A stretch of 64,000 nucleotides of DNA from DATJHM01 sp963777355 (GCA_963777355.1 CAVZQK010000074.1:15132-79131); one strand, 5' to 3'; shown: positions 9,123 to 17,218, numbered from the stretch's first letter. Numbers and translations: made by a program. The notes: a model not told the origin generated them from the sequence alone.

Positions 9123-9800
9123 TCAAGCAGATGACGTCGCCCCAAGTTTACTAGAGACCAGTTGTGCGTGCTTTGCTACCAGGATACCAATCTTCCTTAG
9201 CATCTCATCAGAGATACGATAGGTTGGACCAATCACGTTGATGGCTCCAATGATGATGCCATGACGGTCAAACACAGGCGCTGCGGCTGAAGAGATATCT
9301 GGCTCAATGGTATGACGGGTGGCTGTATAGCCTTCTGGAGATACGTGGCCCTGGATTGCAGCGCCAATTGCGGTGTTCTCGGCAGGAACTGTCCGCCCTA
9401 TCCAGGGTCTGGCCTGTACGAGACGAGGACTGGCTACCTGATCGATATACAGGACATTTTTCCCCTCAAGGACGCCCAGTTGTACACTTTCCCCGCTCTC
9501 CTCTGCCAGCATCCGCAGATGAGGTTTCGCAACATCGTATAATGACATGTTCTGGAGTGCGATCAGCCCCAACTGAATCACCTGGGAACCAAGATAGTAG
9601 AGGCGATCCGGCCCACGCCGCACAAAGCCATACTGTTCGAGCACTTTCAGCAGGCGCGAGGTAGTCGATGGTACAAGATCAGCCTGCTGAGCCAGCTCTG
9701 TCAGCGTCATACCCTGGTTTTGCGTATTAAAACAGGTGAGCAGTTTCAACACACGCTCAACGGGGCCTGTCACTGGAGCCGCATCCAGGGATTCGCTCAA
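9123..9800 (-). CDS. IclR-family transcriptional regulator, candidate hut regulator
   Basis: 225 aa. N-terminal winged helix (VERVLKLLTCF, LTELAQQADLVPSTTSRLLK) and C-terminal IclR effector domain (GESVQLGVLEGKNVLYIDQV, AIGAAIQ, DRHGIIIGAINV). The first ATG-type frame would begin at 9875, but that lies inside a good promoter (9855-9883), so the first 25 codons cannot be translated. A TTG at 9800-9798 with AGGAGA 4 nt upstream gives a normal IclR N-terminus. It lies tail-to-tail with hutI, and IclR proteins often control neighbouring catabolic genes, so hut control is plausible but unproved. Confidence 0.85.
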   Translation of the reverse strand: MSESLDAAPVTGPVERVLKLLTCFNTQNQGMTLTELAQQADLVPSTTSRLLKVLEQYGFVRRGPDRLYYLGSQVIQLGLIALQNMSLYDVAKPHLRMLAEESGESVQLGVLEGKNVLYIDQVASPRLVQARPWIGRTVPAENTAIGAAIQGHVSPEGYTATRHTIEPDISSAAAPVFDRHGIIIGAINVIGPTYRISDEMLRKIGILVAKHAQLVSSKLGATSSA

Positions 9801-9854
9801 TGTATCTCCTACTTTAGCCTGTAATTTACATAGAAAGTTGCAGATGACCGTGAA

Positions 9855-9883
9855 AATATAGCACACAGGCGGCAATGCGTCAA
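9855..9883 (-). promoter_or_regulatory. Sigma-70 promoter for the IclR gene
   Basis: On the minus strand TTGACG (9883-9878), 17-bp spacer, TATATT (9860-9855). Transcription would start near 9848, about 48 nt before the proposed TTG start at 9800. This decides the start codon of the regulator. The remaining divergent gap up to 10132 shows no further gene. Confidence 0.6.
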
Positions 9884-10132
9884 GAAAATGAGCAACGCTC
9901 TCGATTTATTGTTCACCATGATTGCATTAGCCCTTCCTCTATGGTACAATTTTTAAGATAAGAGGTACCATCAAACCCGGCAGTATCTATTACTTCCTGC
10001 TGTTTCGATAACTGCCTCCCGAACAGAGAGAGTTTTTCTCAATTCCTCGTAACGCTAGCTCTTTTTATTAACCACTAGCATTTCAAATGTAGAGCAGTTC
10101 AACACATTGTTAGATATATGGTATTTTAAATA

Positions 10133-10558
10133 ATGAACAATACACAGCTCGAAACCGCTACCGATCAATTAGCTACCGATATGTGTCCGCTTAGACGCAC
10201 GGCACGTCTGATCGGTGATATGTGGACGCTACTGATCATCTATACTCTTATGCGTGGCACCAGGCGCTTTGGCGAGTTGCAAGATGCCCTGGGCAATGTT
10301 AGCCCTAAAACAGTCTCTCAACGGCTCAAATTACTTGAGCAGGCAGGCTTTGTTAGCCGCCAGGCCTACGCAGAGATTCCCCCTCGTGTTCAGTATTCTC
10401 TTACTGAAAAGGGCCATACGTTGGGCGATATCATTAAAGCGATGCAGGACTTCGGTGAAAAATATATGACTGAAGATGCTCTTCCACCCCCACCATCTGC
10501 TTGCCAGGAGCCATCATCAGCCACACTTCCACCATCCACTTGCCAGGGGCCATGCTAA
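10133..10558 (+). CDS. HxlR-type winged-helix regulator
   Basis: 141 aa. HxlR/MarR-like single-domain transcription factor. Seen: DMCPLRRTARLIGDMWTLLI with the redox-type Cys near the N-terminus, the recognition helix region LGNVSPKTVSQRLKLLEQAG, and the wing PPRVQYSLTEKG. Some HxlR proteins (YodB, HypR) sense electrophiles or hypochlorite through that Cys. The C-terminal 30 residues hold an imperfect repeat (ACQEPSSATLPP / STCQGPC) with two more cysteines and look like a recent tail. Its last 4 bp overlap the 3' end of the convergent CGNR gene. Confidence 0.85.
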   Translation: MNNTQLETATDQLATDMCPLRRTARLIGDMWTLLIIYTLMRGTRRFGELQDALGNVSPKTVSQRLKLLEQAGFVSRQAYAEIPPRVQYSLTEKGHTLGDIIKAMQDFGEKYMTEDALPPPPSACQEPSSATLPPSTCQGPC

Positions 10559-11211
10559 TTCTCTACGCTTAGCTCTTGCTTCTTGCGTCCGCGCTCATAA
10601 AATTTACGCACTTTTGTCCGGTTTCCGCAACTTTTCATATCACACCAGCGACGACTATGGTTTTTGCTGGTGTCTAAGAAAAGCCAGCCACAATCATCTG
10701 CGGCACATAGGCGCACAGAGGAAAACTCTTTTTCTTCTGTCAACAATTCCTCTGCCGCGCCTACCACAAACCAGAGCATACTCTCCAGTGAATCAGCTGT
10801 AATCTCCCAGTGCCAGACACAATGTTCTCCAGCAGAGACTAATCTCCCTCTTGCCATCGTTTCTGCAAATCGTCTACTCAAAAACAAGAGATCCTCGTCT
10901 CTCGGTTCCTGCTCCTGCGCAACCGCCAGAAAGATACGGTACATGGTCTCACGTAACTCAATCGCTTGCCTAAGCACCCACTCGGCCTGCTCCGTCCTCT
11001 CTTGCGCCGTCTTCTGCAATTGTACTGCCTGCTCAAGACTAAGAATCTCTGCCTGCACACTCCACGCAAGTAGATCCTCATATCTGTTCAGATGTTCGCT
11101 CTGCCGCTCCATCAAGCGATCACCCAGTGTATTAATAAAATCCAGGCAGAGATGATCTCCAGAAAAACTAAACGTATAGTCAGGCAGACCATTTATGACA
11201 CTTTCATTCAT
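10555..11211 (-). CDS. ABATE/CGNR zinc-finger putative stress-induced regulator
   Basis: 218 aa. N-terminal ABATE domain beginning GDHLCLDFINTLGDR, an alpha-helical middle, and a C-terminal CGNR zinc finger: VRLCAADDCGWLFLD, then RRWCDMKSCGNRTKVRKFYE, giving C-x4-C and C-x4-C zinc ligands. Such proteins are thought to be transcription regulators in actinobacteria and Chloroflexota; no ligand is known. The ATG at 11211 lies in a short divergent gap from the promoter at 11318. It may control the small genes and transporter on the other side. Confidence 0.85.
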   Translation of the reverse strand: MNESVINGLPDYTFSFSGDHLCLDFINTLGDRLMERQSEHLNRYEDLLAWSVQAEILSLEQAVQLQKTAQERTEQAEWVLRQAIELRETMYRIFLAVAQEQEPRDEDLLFLSRRFAETMARGRLVSAGEHCVWHWEITADSLESMLWFVVGAAEELLTEEKEFSSVRLCAADDCGWLFLDTSKNHSRRWCDMKSCGNRTKVRKFYERGRKKQELSVEN

Positions 11212-11317
11212 TACTCATCTCTCCCGCTATTACCTAGACTATCTCTCTATAAGAAAGGCCGTAACTATTGTAACATATCAATTTATTTTATTCCTAATAT
11301 TAACCTCTAAAATCCAC

Positions 11318-11346
11318 TTGACAGGTTAGTATTTCTGGTATATAAT
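11318..11346 (+). promoter_or_regulatory. Consensus sigma-70 promoter
   Basis: TTGACA (11318-11323), exactly 17 bp, TATAAT (11341-11346): both hexamers match the consensus perfectly. It is the strongest promoter seen in the window and reads into the two small genes at 11451 and 11679 and probably the DMT transporter. Such a strong core promoter usually needs repression, which fits the palindrome just downstream. Confidence 0.8.
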
Positions 11347-11348
11347 TT

Positions 11349-11365
11349 AACCATCAATCATGGTT
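11349..11365. promoter_or_regulatory. Candidate operator over the transcription start
   Basis: Perfect inverted repeat AACCAT-CAATC-ATGGTT directly after the -10 box of the 11318 promoter, so it would cover the +1 position. Position and symmetry suggest a dimeric repressor site. The CGNR or HxlR regulators next door are candidates; none is proved. Confidence 0.45.
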
Positions 11366-11450
11366 TGGGTGGTTAGCTTTAAAAGTAAGAACACTGTAGA
11401 CGTTGAAGATATTCCTGACCTGTTCTTTACTCATAGGAGGCAACATTTCG

Positions 11451-11666
11451 ATGTACAGACTTTATGTTGATCTACTTAGCTCCAAATATCAGCGATACAC
11501 ATGTTCCTCGGAGAAGTTGCACTACAAAGCCTCTATCCCTGAAACCTCTCCTTACGAGACGGCGATAAGAATCTTTGGTCGATATCTTGTACGCGTCGGT
11601 CAGAAACTTGAAGGCTTTAACACACGTAAAGCGCTTTATTCACCGCTGCGCCAGCATAGCGCATGA
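11451..11666 (+). CDS. Small basic protein of unknown function (71 aa)
   Basis: Starts at ATG 11451 with AGGAGG at 11435-11440; an in-frame upstream start at 11403 has no ribosome-binding site. The product is basic and Tyr-rich (MYRLYVDLLSSKYQRY, IRIFGRYLVRVGQKLEGF), with no transmembrane helix or signal peptide. I do not recognise a family. It is the first gene behind the consensus promoter. The next small gene starts 12 bp after its stop, with its SD overlapping the stop region, suggesting translational coupling. Confidence 0.5.
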   Translation: MYRLYVDLLSSKYQRYTCSSEKLHYKASIPETSPYETAIRIFGRYLVRVGQKLEGFNTRKALYSPLRQHSA

Positions 11667-11678
11667 GGAGGTAGCCCG

Positions 11679-11816
11679 ATGACTCTGCTCATTCTTCTTT
11701 TACTTGTCGTTCTTCTCGCCTGGGCTTCACAACGTTGGGGCATTGACAGCCGGGATAATATAGATAGCGCTGAATGGAAGAGGCGTAGAGACTATCGGCC
11801 TCACCACCATGTGTAG
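11679..11816 (+). CDS. 45-residue single-span membrane protein
   Basis: ATG 11679 with GAGGAGG 8 nt upstream, stop TAG at 11814-11816. The product begins MTLLILLLLVVLLAWASQRW, one strong transmembrane helix, followed by an acidic then basic tail (DSAEWKRRRDYRPHHHV). It is too short for most gene finders. Strong SD, tight spacing to the gene before and placement under the consensus promoter support it as real. Function unknown; small single-span proteins often act as regulators or subunits of membrane proteins, and a DMT transporter follows 47 bp later. Confidence 0.5.
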   Translation: MTLLILLLLVVLLAWASQRWGIDSRDNIDSAEWKRRRDYRPHHHV

Positions 11817-11863
11817 TTTGTTTATGCCCTTAAGATAGTCTAGATAAAAGGAAGAGTTACGTT

Positions 11864-12829
11864 ATGACCCCAGAGCACCTGAAATATGATGAGATCACTT
11901 TACCCAACGAGTCGAGTGCATTGATTACTCAGCATATACCATCATCAACAAGCAAGAACTTGCTCTGGCGTCGTATTGGACCGTTAGCTGTGTTGATCCT
12001 GGCAACGATGATCTGGGGCAGTACATTTCTGGTGACACAAAATGCCATTAAGCTCAGTGGCCCTTTTACGTATCTCTTCTTCTGCTTTGGCTCGGGAGCA
12101 TTAGTGCTCGCACTGATCTTTCGACGCCAACTCGTCCACCTGACCAGGACTGAGATAAAGGGCGGCCTGCTGATTGGCTTTCTCCTGTTTGTCAGCTATG
12201 CTTTTCAGACCTTTGGTCTCCAATATACGACAAGCAGCAAATCCGGCTTTATTACCGGTCTTTACGTTCCTCTTGTACCAATTTTTGCTTTTTTTCTGCT
12301 TCGCCAGCGCCCTGCTCGTGGTGCTCTCATTGGCGTAGCACTCTCACTGGCCGGTCTTTTTCTGCTCTCGCTTGGGAATACACTCAATTTTACCTTTGGT
12401 CTCGGCGAACTCCTGACTCTGGGCTGTGCCATTGTTTTTGCTTTCCAAATTCTTACCGTGGGCATCTTCGCCTCACGCGTCAATGCTGGCAATATGGCTA
12501 TTATTCAACTTGCCTCTACCGCCCTGTTTAATCTGCTGGCTATCCCTTTTACCCACGAAACATTGTTTGTGTCCGCGCCCCCATTCTGGCTCGCGATTCT
12601 GTTTATGGGTACTGCCGATATGGCCTTCTGTTATGTCGCTATGAACTGGGCTCAACAGTTCGTCTCCAGTACAAAAGCCTCTCTCATCTATGCCCTGGAA
12701 CCAGTCTGGGCCGGACTCTTCGGCTATCTAGCTGGTCAGACATTAAGCTTACCTGCCTGGTTTGGTTGCGCCTGTATTCTTCTTGGCATGATCGCTGGCA
12801 GTGTGCGCTGGCAGAAAAAAACTAGCTGA
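11864..12829 (+). CDS. EamA/DMT-superfamily transporter
   Basis: 321 aa with about ten predicted membrane helices in two EamA repeats. The first repeat contains LAVLILATMIWGSTFLVTQN, the second WLAILFMGTADMAFCYVAMN and SLIYALEPVWAGLFGYLAGQ, the typical EamA C-terminal signature. A ~35-residue hydrophilic N-terminal extension precedes helix 1. The family exports or imports small metabolites; substrate cannot be told. SD AAAAGGAAGAG before ATG 11864. It follows the two small genes with a 47-bp gap and is likely in their transcript. Confidence 0.85.
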   Translation: MTPEHLKYDEITLPNESSALITQHIPSSTSKNLLWRRIGPLAVLILATMIWGSTFLVTQNAIKLSGPFTYLFFCFGSGALVLALIFRRQLVHLTRTEIKGGLLIGFLLFVSYAFQTFGLQYTTSSKSGFITGLYVPLVPIFAFFLLRQRPARGALIGVALSLAGLFLLSLGNTLNFTFGLGELLTLGCAIVFAFQILTVGIFASRVNAGNMAIIQLASTALFNLLAIPFTHETLFVSAPPFWLAILFMGTADMAFCYVAMNWAQQFVSSTKASLIYALEPVWAGLFGYLAGQTLSLPAWFGCACILLGMIAGSVRWQKKTS

Positions 12830-12864
12830 GGTGAACAGATCCATACAGAACACGGGGAGATTTG

Positions 12865-13209
12865 TTATTGTTTTGCCTCGGTCAGTGTCTCTATATACTC
12901 CTCCCCCCACTCCCTCATAAGCAGCAGGATTGGTTGCAAACTTTGGCCAAAAGGAGTCAGAGAATACTCCACTTTTGGTGGCACCTGTGGATACACTGTA
13001 CGGATGACAACTCCATCTTCTTCTAACTCTCGCAGTTGCAAGGTCAACATACGATGAGTAATACCCCGGAAGGAACGATGCAATTCGTTAAAACGCTTGG
13101 TTCCTGAAAGTAAATGAAACACAATGGGACCCTTCCATTTGCCTCCTATTACATCCAGCGCCGCTTCTACTGAGCAGGCGGAATGACAATCATATGCACC
13201 CTTTTTCAT
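12865..13209 (-). CDS. HxlR-type winged-helix regulator
   Basis: 114 aa, start ATG 13209 with AAAGGAGA 8 nt upstream (the longer frame to 13266 adds unlikely residues and overlaps an operator). Seen: CHSACSVEAALDVIGGKWKG, with the N-terminal Cys pair, RFNELHRSFRGITHRMLTLQ recognition helix region, and PPKVEYSLTPFGQSL wing. It is divergent from a DUF1330 gene at 13394, and the gap holds a good palindrome (13228-13249), which suggests autoregulation and control of DUF1330. Family firm, target inferred. Confidence 0.88.
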   Translation of the reverse strand: MKKGAYDCHSACSVEAALDVIGGKWKGPIVFHLLSGTKRFNELHRSFRGITHRMLTLQLRELEEDGVVIRTVYPQVPPKVEYSLTPFGQSLQPILLLMREWGEEYIETLTEAKQ

Positions 13210-13227
13210 GAAATAAATTCTCCTTTT

Positions 13228-13249
13228 ACAGTATCCTTTTTGATACTGT
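13228..13249. promoter_or_regulatory. Candidate HxlR operator
   Basis: ACAGTATC-CTTTTT-GATACTGT: perfect 8-bp arms with 6-bp spacer, 19 bp upstream of the regulator start. A weaker overlapping symmetric stretch continues to 13268 (GTATCACAA / TTGTGCATAC). HxlR proteins bind such palindromes near their own promoter. Confidence 0.5.
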
Positions 13250-13393
13250 ATCACAAAATTGTGCATACTTACAGAAACGTCAATGCCCTGGTATAACTAG
13301 AGCAGGTCTTCGCCGAGAGGAAACGTGAAGGTCTTTCACATAAACATATTGTGCGTTCAGAAGAGTTTCTGAGGAAAAAGTGAGGAAAATTTA

Positions 13394-13684
13394 ATGGCAG
13401 TCTATTTCGTTCTTGAGATTGAGAAAGTAGCTGATCAACAAAAGCTAGCCGAATATAGTCAGCGAGGCGTACCAACTATTAAACAGTATGGAGGAAAATT
13501 AGTAGTGATAGGTGGAGCACCAGAGACAGTTGAAGGAGGCTGGCAACCGCAAGCAGTAGCTATCCTGGAATTTGAGAATGTGGAGCACTTCAAACGCTGG
13601 TATCATTCGCCTGAGTATCAGGAGGTTATGCCGCTCCGCTTACAGGGGACTACCTCGCGGGGAATGCTTCTACAGGGAGCTTAA
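13394..13684 (+). CDS. DUF1330 domain protein
   Basis: 96 aa, the normal size of this dimeric ferredoxin-like-fold family. Seen: AVYFVLEIEKVADQQKLAEY at the N-terminus, GGKLVVIGGAPETVEGGW and the VAILEFENVEHFKRWYHSPE motif typical of DUF1330. Biochemical role is unknown for the family. SD GAGGAAAA upstream. Divergent from an HxlR regulator, which probably controls it. Confidence 0.88.
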   Translation: MAVYFVLEIEKVADQQKLAEYSQRGVPTIKQYGGKLVVIGGAPETVEGGWQPQAVAILEFENVEHFKRWYHSPEYQEVMPLRLQGTTSRGMLLQGA

Positions 13685-13721
13685 GAAGGTCCCTCGCCGC
13701 TAACAGGCAACTCCTATGATG

Positions 13722-13802
13722 GTGCAGACCTGTAGTATGCAAGGATGACCAACTGATGAAAGCATATACGGTTGTCCTCTCTTACGTGCTACAGGTCTGC
13801 AC
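13722..13802. repeat. Long inverted repeat (hairpin element)
   Basis: Perfect 14-bp arms GTGCAGACCTGTAG (13722-13735) and CTACAGGTCTGCAC (13789-13802), with further inner symmetry (TATGC 13736-13740 with GCATA 13762-13766). It sits between DUF1330 and an alpha/beta hydrolase. There is no T-run, so it is not a clear intrinsic terminator; it could be a small MITE-like element or a processed RNA hairpin. Confidence 0.6.
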
Positions 13803-13921
13803 TCAGTGTATCTGATTCATTTTTGATGGAGACAGAAAAACGACAAGCTTATTGACCCGTTGCTGTGCCATAATGAAGAGATAGATCACCTCAAATAGTG
13901 TGCATAAAAGAGAGAAAAAAC

Positions 13922-14758
13922 ATGCCAGATAGCCTTCATATGACCGCTCAATCTCATACCGTTAACTTGCCTGCTGGTCGCTTCCATTATCTAAGCTGGG
14001 GAACTGAGCGGACCGAACTACCCACTGCGCTGTTGCTACATGGTATAACAAGTACTGCGTGGAGCTGGGTGCGCGTTGGACCTGCACTCGCGGACCGCTA
14101 CCGGGTCTACGCGCTCGATATGCGCGGACATGGTGATAGCATTAAACCTGCACGAGGAGCTTATAGCCTTCGTCATACTGCCGATGACGCTGCTGCGTTT
14201 ATCAATGCTCTGCATCTGGAAAAACCTGTGTTGATTGGACACTCCTGGGGAGCAGCTACAGCAATTGTGCTAGCCAGTGGAGAATGGTCCCAGGACCCTG
14301 CGCCTGACTTCTCTCATGTGATCCTTGAAGATCCTGCTCACAATTTTGGTCAGGGCAATGCCGAAGAACGTGCCATTCCTTATACCAAAAATATCGGACG
14401 CCCTGCGCAACTCTTGCGGAGCGAAATCGCAGCCGATAACCCTGGCTGGACCGAGGCCGATATTGAGGGCCTGATTGACGGCTTGCACAAAGTGACCCAG
14501 GAAGCGATCATCAGCGTCTTTGCCGAGGCTACTCCTTCCGGTAGTATCCTTCCACTGCTCGCTAAAATCGCAGCACCTACACTCTTAATCCGGGCAGATC
14601 CAGCACTTGGAACAACGTTGGATGATGCTGCCTGGGAGCAAGCAAAACAGTATCTCCCCTCCCAAAGCCAGGCTGTTCAGCTTGATGGCGCTACCCATAA
14701 TATTCACCGCAGCAAATTCGACGAATTTATGCAGGTAGTGAACGATTTCCGGTTCTGA
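13922..14758 (+). CDS. Alpha/beta-fold hydrolase
   Basis: 278 aa from ATG 13922 (a GTG at 13898 is possible but weaker). Serine hydrolase of the AB-hydrolase-1 family. Seen: oxyanion-hole motif LLLHGITSTAWSW, DMRGHGDS, nucleophile elbow IGHSWGAATAI (Ser), an acid in LIRADP and the catalytic His in DGATHNIHRSKFDEF. A cap of about 80 residues lies between strands 6 and 7. Substrate unknown; the fold includes esterases, epoxide and C-C bond hydrolases. Cytoplasmic, no signal peptide. Appears monocistronic. Confidence 0.85.
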   Translation: MPDSLHMTAQSHTVNLPAGRFHYLSWGTERTELPTALLLHGITSTAWSWVRVGPALADRYRVYALDMRGHGDSIKPARGAYSLRHTADDAAAFINALHLEKPVLIGHSWGAATAIVLASGEWSQDPAPDFSHVILEDPAHNFGQGNAEERAIPYTKNIGRPAQLLRSEIAADNPGWTEADIEGLIDGLHKVTQEAIISVFAEATPSGSILPLLAKIAAPTLLIRADPALGTTLDDAAWEQAKQYLPSQSQAVQLDGATHNIHRSKFDEFMQVVNDFRF

Positions 14759-14820
14759 CGCAACATTGGTGGCAAGCCCAACAAACGCTACCATAATATC
14801 ATATAATGAATTTTATATAT

Positions 14821-14937
14821 GAATGGAACGGCAGAGTATTGGGTAACCAGTTCTCTTGTCTCGTGAGAGCAAGAGGAAGCTCTTTGATTGATCTTAAACC
14901 AGCTCCATCCGTTCCATTCGAGACAAGCGGAGTTGTC
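14821..14937 (+). other. Structured region before the MFS gene
   Basis: Nested inverted repeats: GAATGGAACGG (14821-14831) pairs with CCGTTCCATTC (14909-14919), enclosing CTCTTG (14853-14858)/CAAGAG (14870-14875); it is followed by GACAA (14922-14926)/TTGTC (14933-14937). This could be a folded 5' leader of the transporter mRNA or a small repeat element. No known riboswitch class is recognised. Confidence 0.4.
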
Positions 14938-15013
14938 AAGTGAGCCTGCAACGCTGAATGGAATGATAGAACTCTTGCCTCCAACACATACAAAAAGGAA
15001 GTCCTTTCGACAG

Positions 15014-16249
15014 ATGAAAGATCTCTCAACCGGATTTGCACGCCTCTCCATCGGATTGTCATTCTACAGTTTTGCTCTTGTTGGCTTGAGTGTTGGTATA
15101 GGAGGCGTCATTCTCAAAAGTCTGAGCACGTATTATCATGTGGGTGATGCTGTGCTGGGCACCTTGTTTTTTGTCTTATATCTAAGCTATTCTCTCTCCT
15201 CTTTTTTCTGTGGCCCGCTGGCTGAACGATTGAGCTTGCGCTGGCTCCTGGTCATAGGCACGGCCCTCTTTCTTTTCAGTATGCTAGGCTTTATTCTTCA
15301 AGTCCCTTTTGTGCTGCTGGAGATTTCCTACGTCTGTATGGGCCTGGGGACTGGCATCATTGAGACAGGCTTCAATATTTTTATCAGTGCGCTGCCTCGG
15401 CGCACGTCGCTCCTCAACTATTTGCATGCCTTCTTTGGGGTGGGCACCATCTTTGGCCCACTGCTGGCGACAGGCATTCTTGCCCTGCTTTGGGGATGGA
15501 ACATCATCTATGTGGTCCTGGCCATTCTCATCCTGCTGCAACTGGGTGGAATTGTGCTCTTCTTGCGCGTTCCTGCCGCTGAAAAAGGCCCCTCTCAAGA
15601 ACCGACTTCGACTCAACGCCCTGCTTTTCGGGAAGCACTGACTCAGCGCCTCATCTGGCTTACCGCGCTTTTTCTGCTGGTATATTCAGGCGTGGAAATC
15701 TGTGCCGGCAGTTGGGGATACACCTATCTGGTAGATACTCATACGCTCGGATCTCTGGCGGCAGGCTGGGTTGTCAGTGGCTTTGGTATTGGTCTGACCC
15801 TGGGGCGTTTCCTAATCCAACCGCTGGCTGAACGCAAGGGGATCAGCGTGACCACACTTATGTACACCCTGATCGCTGGTGCGATCTTGAGCCTACTGAT
15901 AACGTGGCTAATACCGTTTGGCATTCTAACAGGTATTGGCTTCTGTCTTCTCGGCCTCAGCTTAGCCCCCATTTATCCACTAACCATCGCTCTCGTCCCC
16001 AAACTTGTACCAGAGCGCCTCGTCCCCAGCGCAATAGGTGTGCTTGTGAGTGTGAGCATCAGCGGTCTCTCTGTCTTGCCCTGGCTTGCGGGAGTTCTGG
16101 CTCAGTTTCAAGGCATCTGGACGCTCATGCCATACCTGCTTCTCCTTGTCCTCGTTCTGCTTGCCTTCTGGAGCTATCTGTCGCGGAAAGTCAGCGCATC
16201 AGAAGCTCCACAGAAAGAACTGACTATCGTCCCAAAAGTAGATTCCTAG
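15014..16249 (+). CDS. MFS transporter
   Basis: 411 aa with about 12 membrane helices. The sequence has the MFS helix 2-3 loop region (LSSFFCGPLAERLSLRWLL), a GxGxG-like helix 5 (MGLGTGIIETGFN) and two six-helix halves split by a hydrophilic loop near EKGPSQEPTSTQR. It resembles the sugar/drug MFS members of the FucP/BypE-like group, but the substrate cannot be read. An upstream in-frame start at 14888 would run through the inverted-repeat region; ATG 15014 begins just before the first helix and follows AAAAAGGAAG at a rather long spacing, so the exact start is open. Confidence 0.8.
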   Translation: MKDLSTGFARLSIGLSFYSFALVGLSVGIGGVILKSLSTYYHVGDAVLGTLFFVLYLSYSLSSFFCGPLAERLSLRWLLVIGTALFLFSMLGFILQVPFVLLEISYVCMGLGTGIIETGFNIFISALPRRTSLLNYLHAFFGVGTIFGPLLATGILALLWGWNIIYVVLAILILLQLGGIVLFLRVPAAEKGPSQEPTSTQRPAFREALTQRLIWLTALFLLVYSGVEICAGSWGYTYLVDTHTLGSLAAGWVVSGFGIGLTLGRFLIQPLAERKGISVTTLMYTLIAGAILSLLITWLIPFGILTGIGFCLLGLSLAPIYPLTIALVPKLVPERLVPSAIGVLVSVSISGLSVLPWLAGVLAQFQGIWTLMPYLLLLVLVLLAFWSYLSRKVSASEAPQKELTIVPKVDS

Positions 16250-16267
16250 ATGGTACATATATTCAGC

Positions 16268-17218
16268 TCAATTATCTGCCAGGATCATGATCTTTTCAGA
16301 CAGGTTTTTCAGTGCAGCTCGTAACTCAAAGGGCTGGCATACCTCAAACGGACAGCCCAACCCCACCAGCACATAAGCGATCCACTCCAGGCTCTCTACA
16401 TAACAGCGAAAACTGACGCCTTCAGGTTGTTGCTCTAGTAGCGCCAGAGCCGGTGGAACAATACGCTGTGCCTGCTCCAACGTAGTCTTCAACAAAACAT
16501 CAATAAACCAGGTACCCGGCGTCTTTGGTATCGAGGAGAGCACATAGGCCAGAGAATCAAACTCTTCTGGTCGCTCAAAAGTGGCATCTTGTATCACTGC
16601 CCACTGCATACGATCCAGCCGAAATATACGCAGATCTTCACGCAGATGACAATACCCTGCGCTATACCAATAACCAGAACGATATACCAGACCATAGCAA
16701 TCAAACAGCCGCTCCGTCGCTTCGGCCTCCCAGGCCTGGTAGCTTAAAAGCACACTTCTCCTTTGCAAAGAAGCTGCCGAGAGTGTACCAATCAGCGCTG
16801 GCGTTGGCGGCACTGCCTTTTCTGGAAAATCGATCACAAGTGTTTCTTGCAGAGCACGCACATGCTCACGCAGCATCACTGGCAAGACACGCTCAACCTT
16901 CGCCAACGCCCCTTCAACCGCAGGAGCCGCTCCCGTCAATCCCAGCTTACGCGCTGTGAGCAGACCCAGCGTCAGGGCAATCGCCTCTTCATCCGTAAAC
17001 ATCAGTGGCGGCAATTTGAAGCCGGGCCGCAGACAATAGTTTCCATATCTCCCGCGCTCTGCCTCAACCGGGACACCCAGATCCTGAAGCATTACAATAT
17101 AACGCCGCACCGTGCGAACATCAACCTCTAGCCGCGCCGCCAGCTCTGGCCCGCTGATTCTCTGCCGCGACTGCAACAGTTCTAGCACAGTCAACACGCG
17201 TGTTGTTGGAAAATACAT
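16268..17218 (-). CDS. YafY-type HTH/WYL transcriptional regulator
   Basis: 316 aa from ATG 17218 (SD AAGGAAAAG upstream; the longer frame to 17293 is not needed). N-terminal HTH_11/DeoR-like domain with SGPELAARLEVDVRTVRRYI, then a PafC-like middle and a WYL ligand-binding domain (VLLSYQAWEAEATERLFDCY, SGYWYSAGYCHLREDLRIFR). WYL regulators often bind nucleic acid or small ligands and control DNA-damage or accessory genes. It ends 18 bp from the convergent MFS gene. Divergent from the isochorismatase-like gene, which it may control. Confidence 0.88.
   Translation of the reverse strand: MYFPTTRVLTVLELLQSRQRISGPELAARLEVDVRTVRRYIVMLQDLGVPVEAERGRYGNYCLRPGFKLPPLMFTDEEAIALTLGLLTARKLGLTGAAPAVEGALAKVERVLPVMLREHVRALQETLVIDFPEKAVPPTPALIGTLSAASLQRRSVLLSYQAWEAEATERLFDCYGLVYRSGYWYSAGYCHLREDLRIFRLDRMQWAVIQDATFERPEEFDSLAYVLSSIPKTPGTWFIDVLLKTTLEQAQRIVPPALALLEQQPEGVSFRCYVESLEWIAYVLVGLGCPFEVCQPFELRAALKNLSEKIMILADN

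Noticed and set aside
9801..9875. N-terminal 25-codon extension of the IclR gene
   Set aside because: It overlaps the TTGACG-17-TATATT promoter and has several Cys and hydrophobic residues untypical of IclR proteins; TTG at 9800 has the SD.
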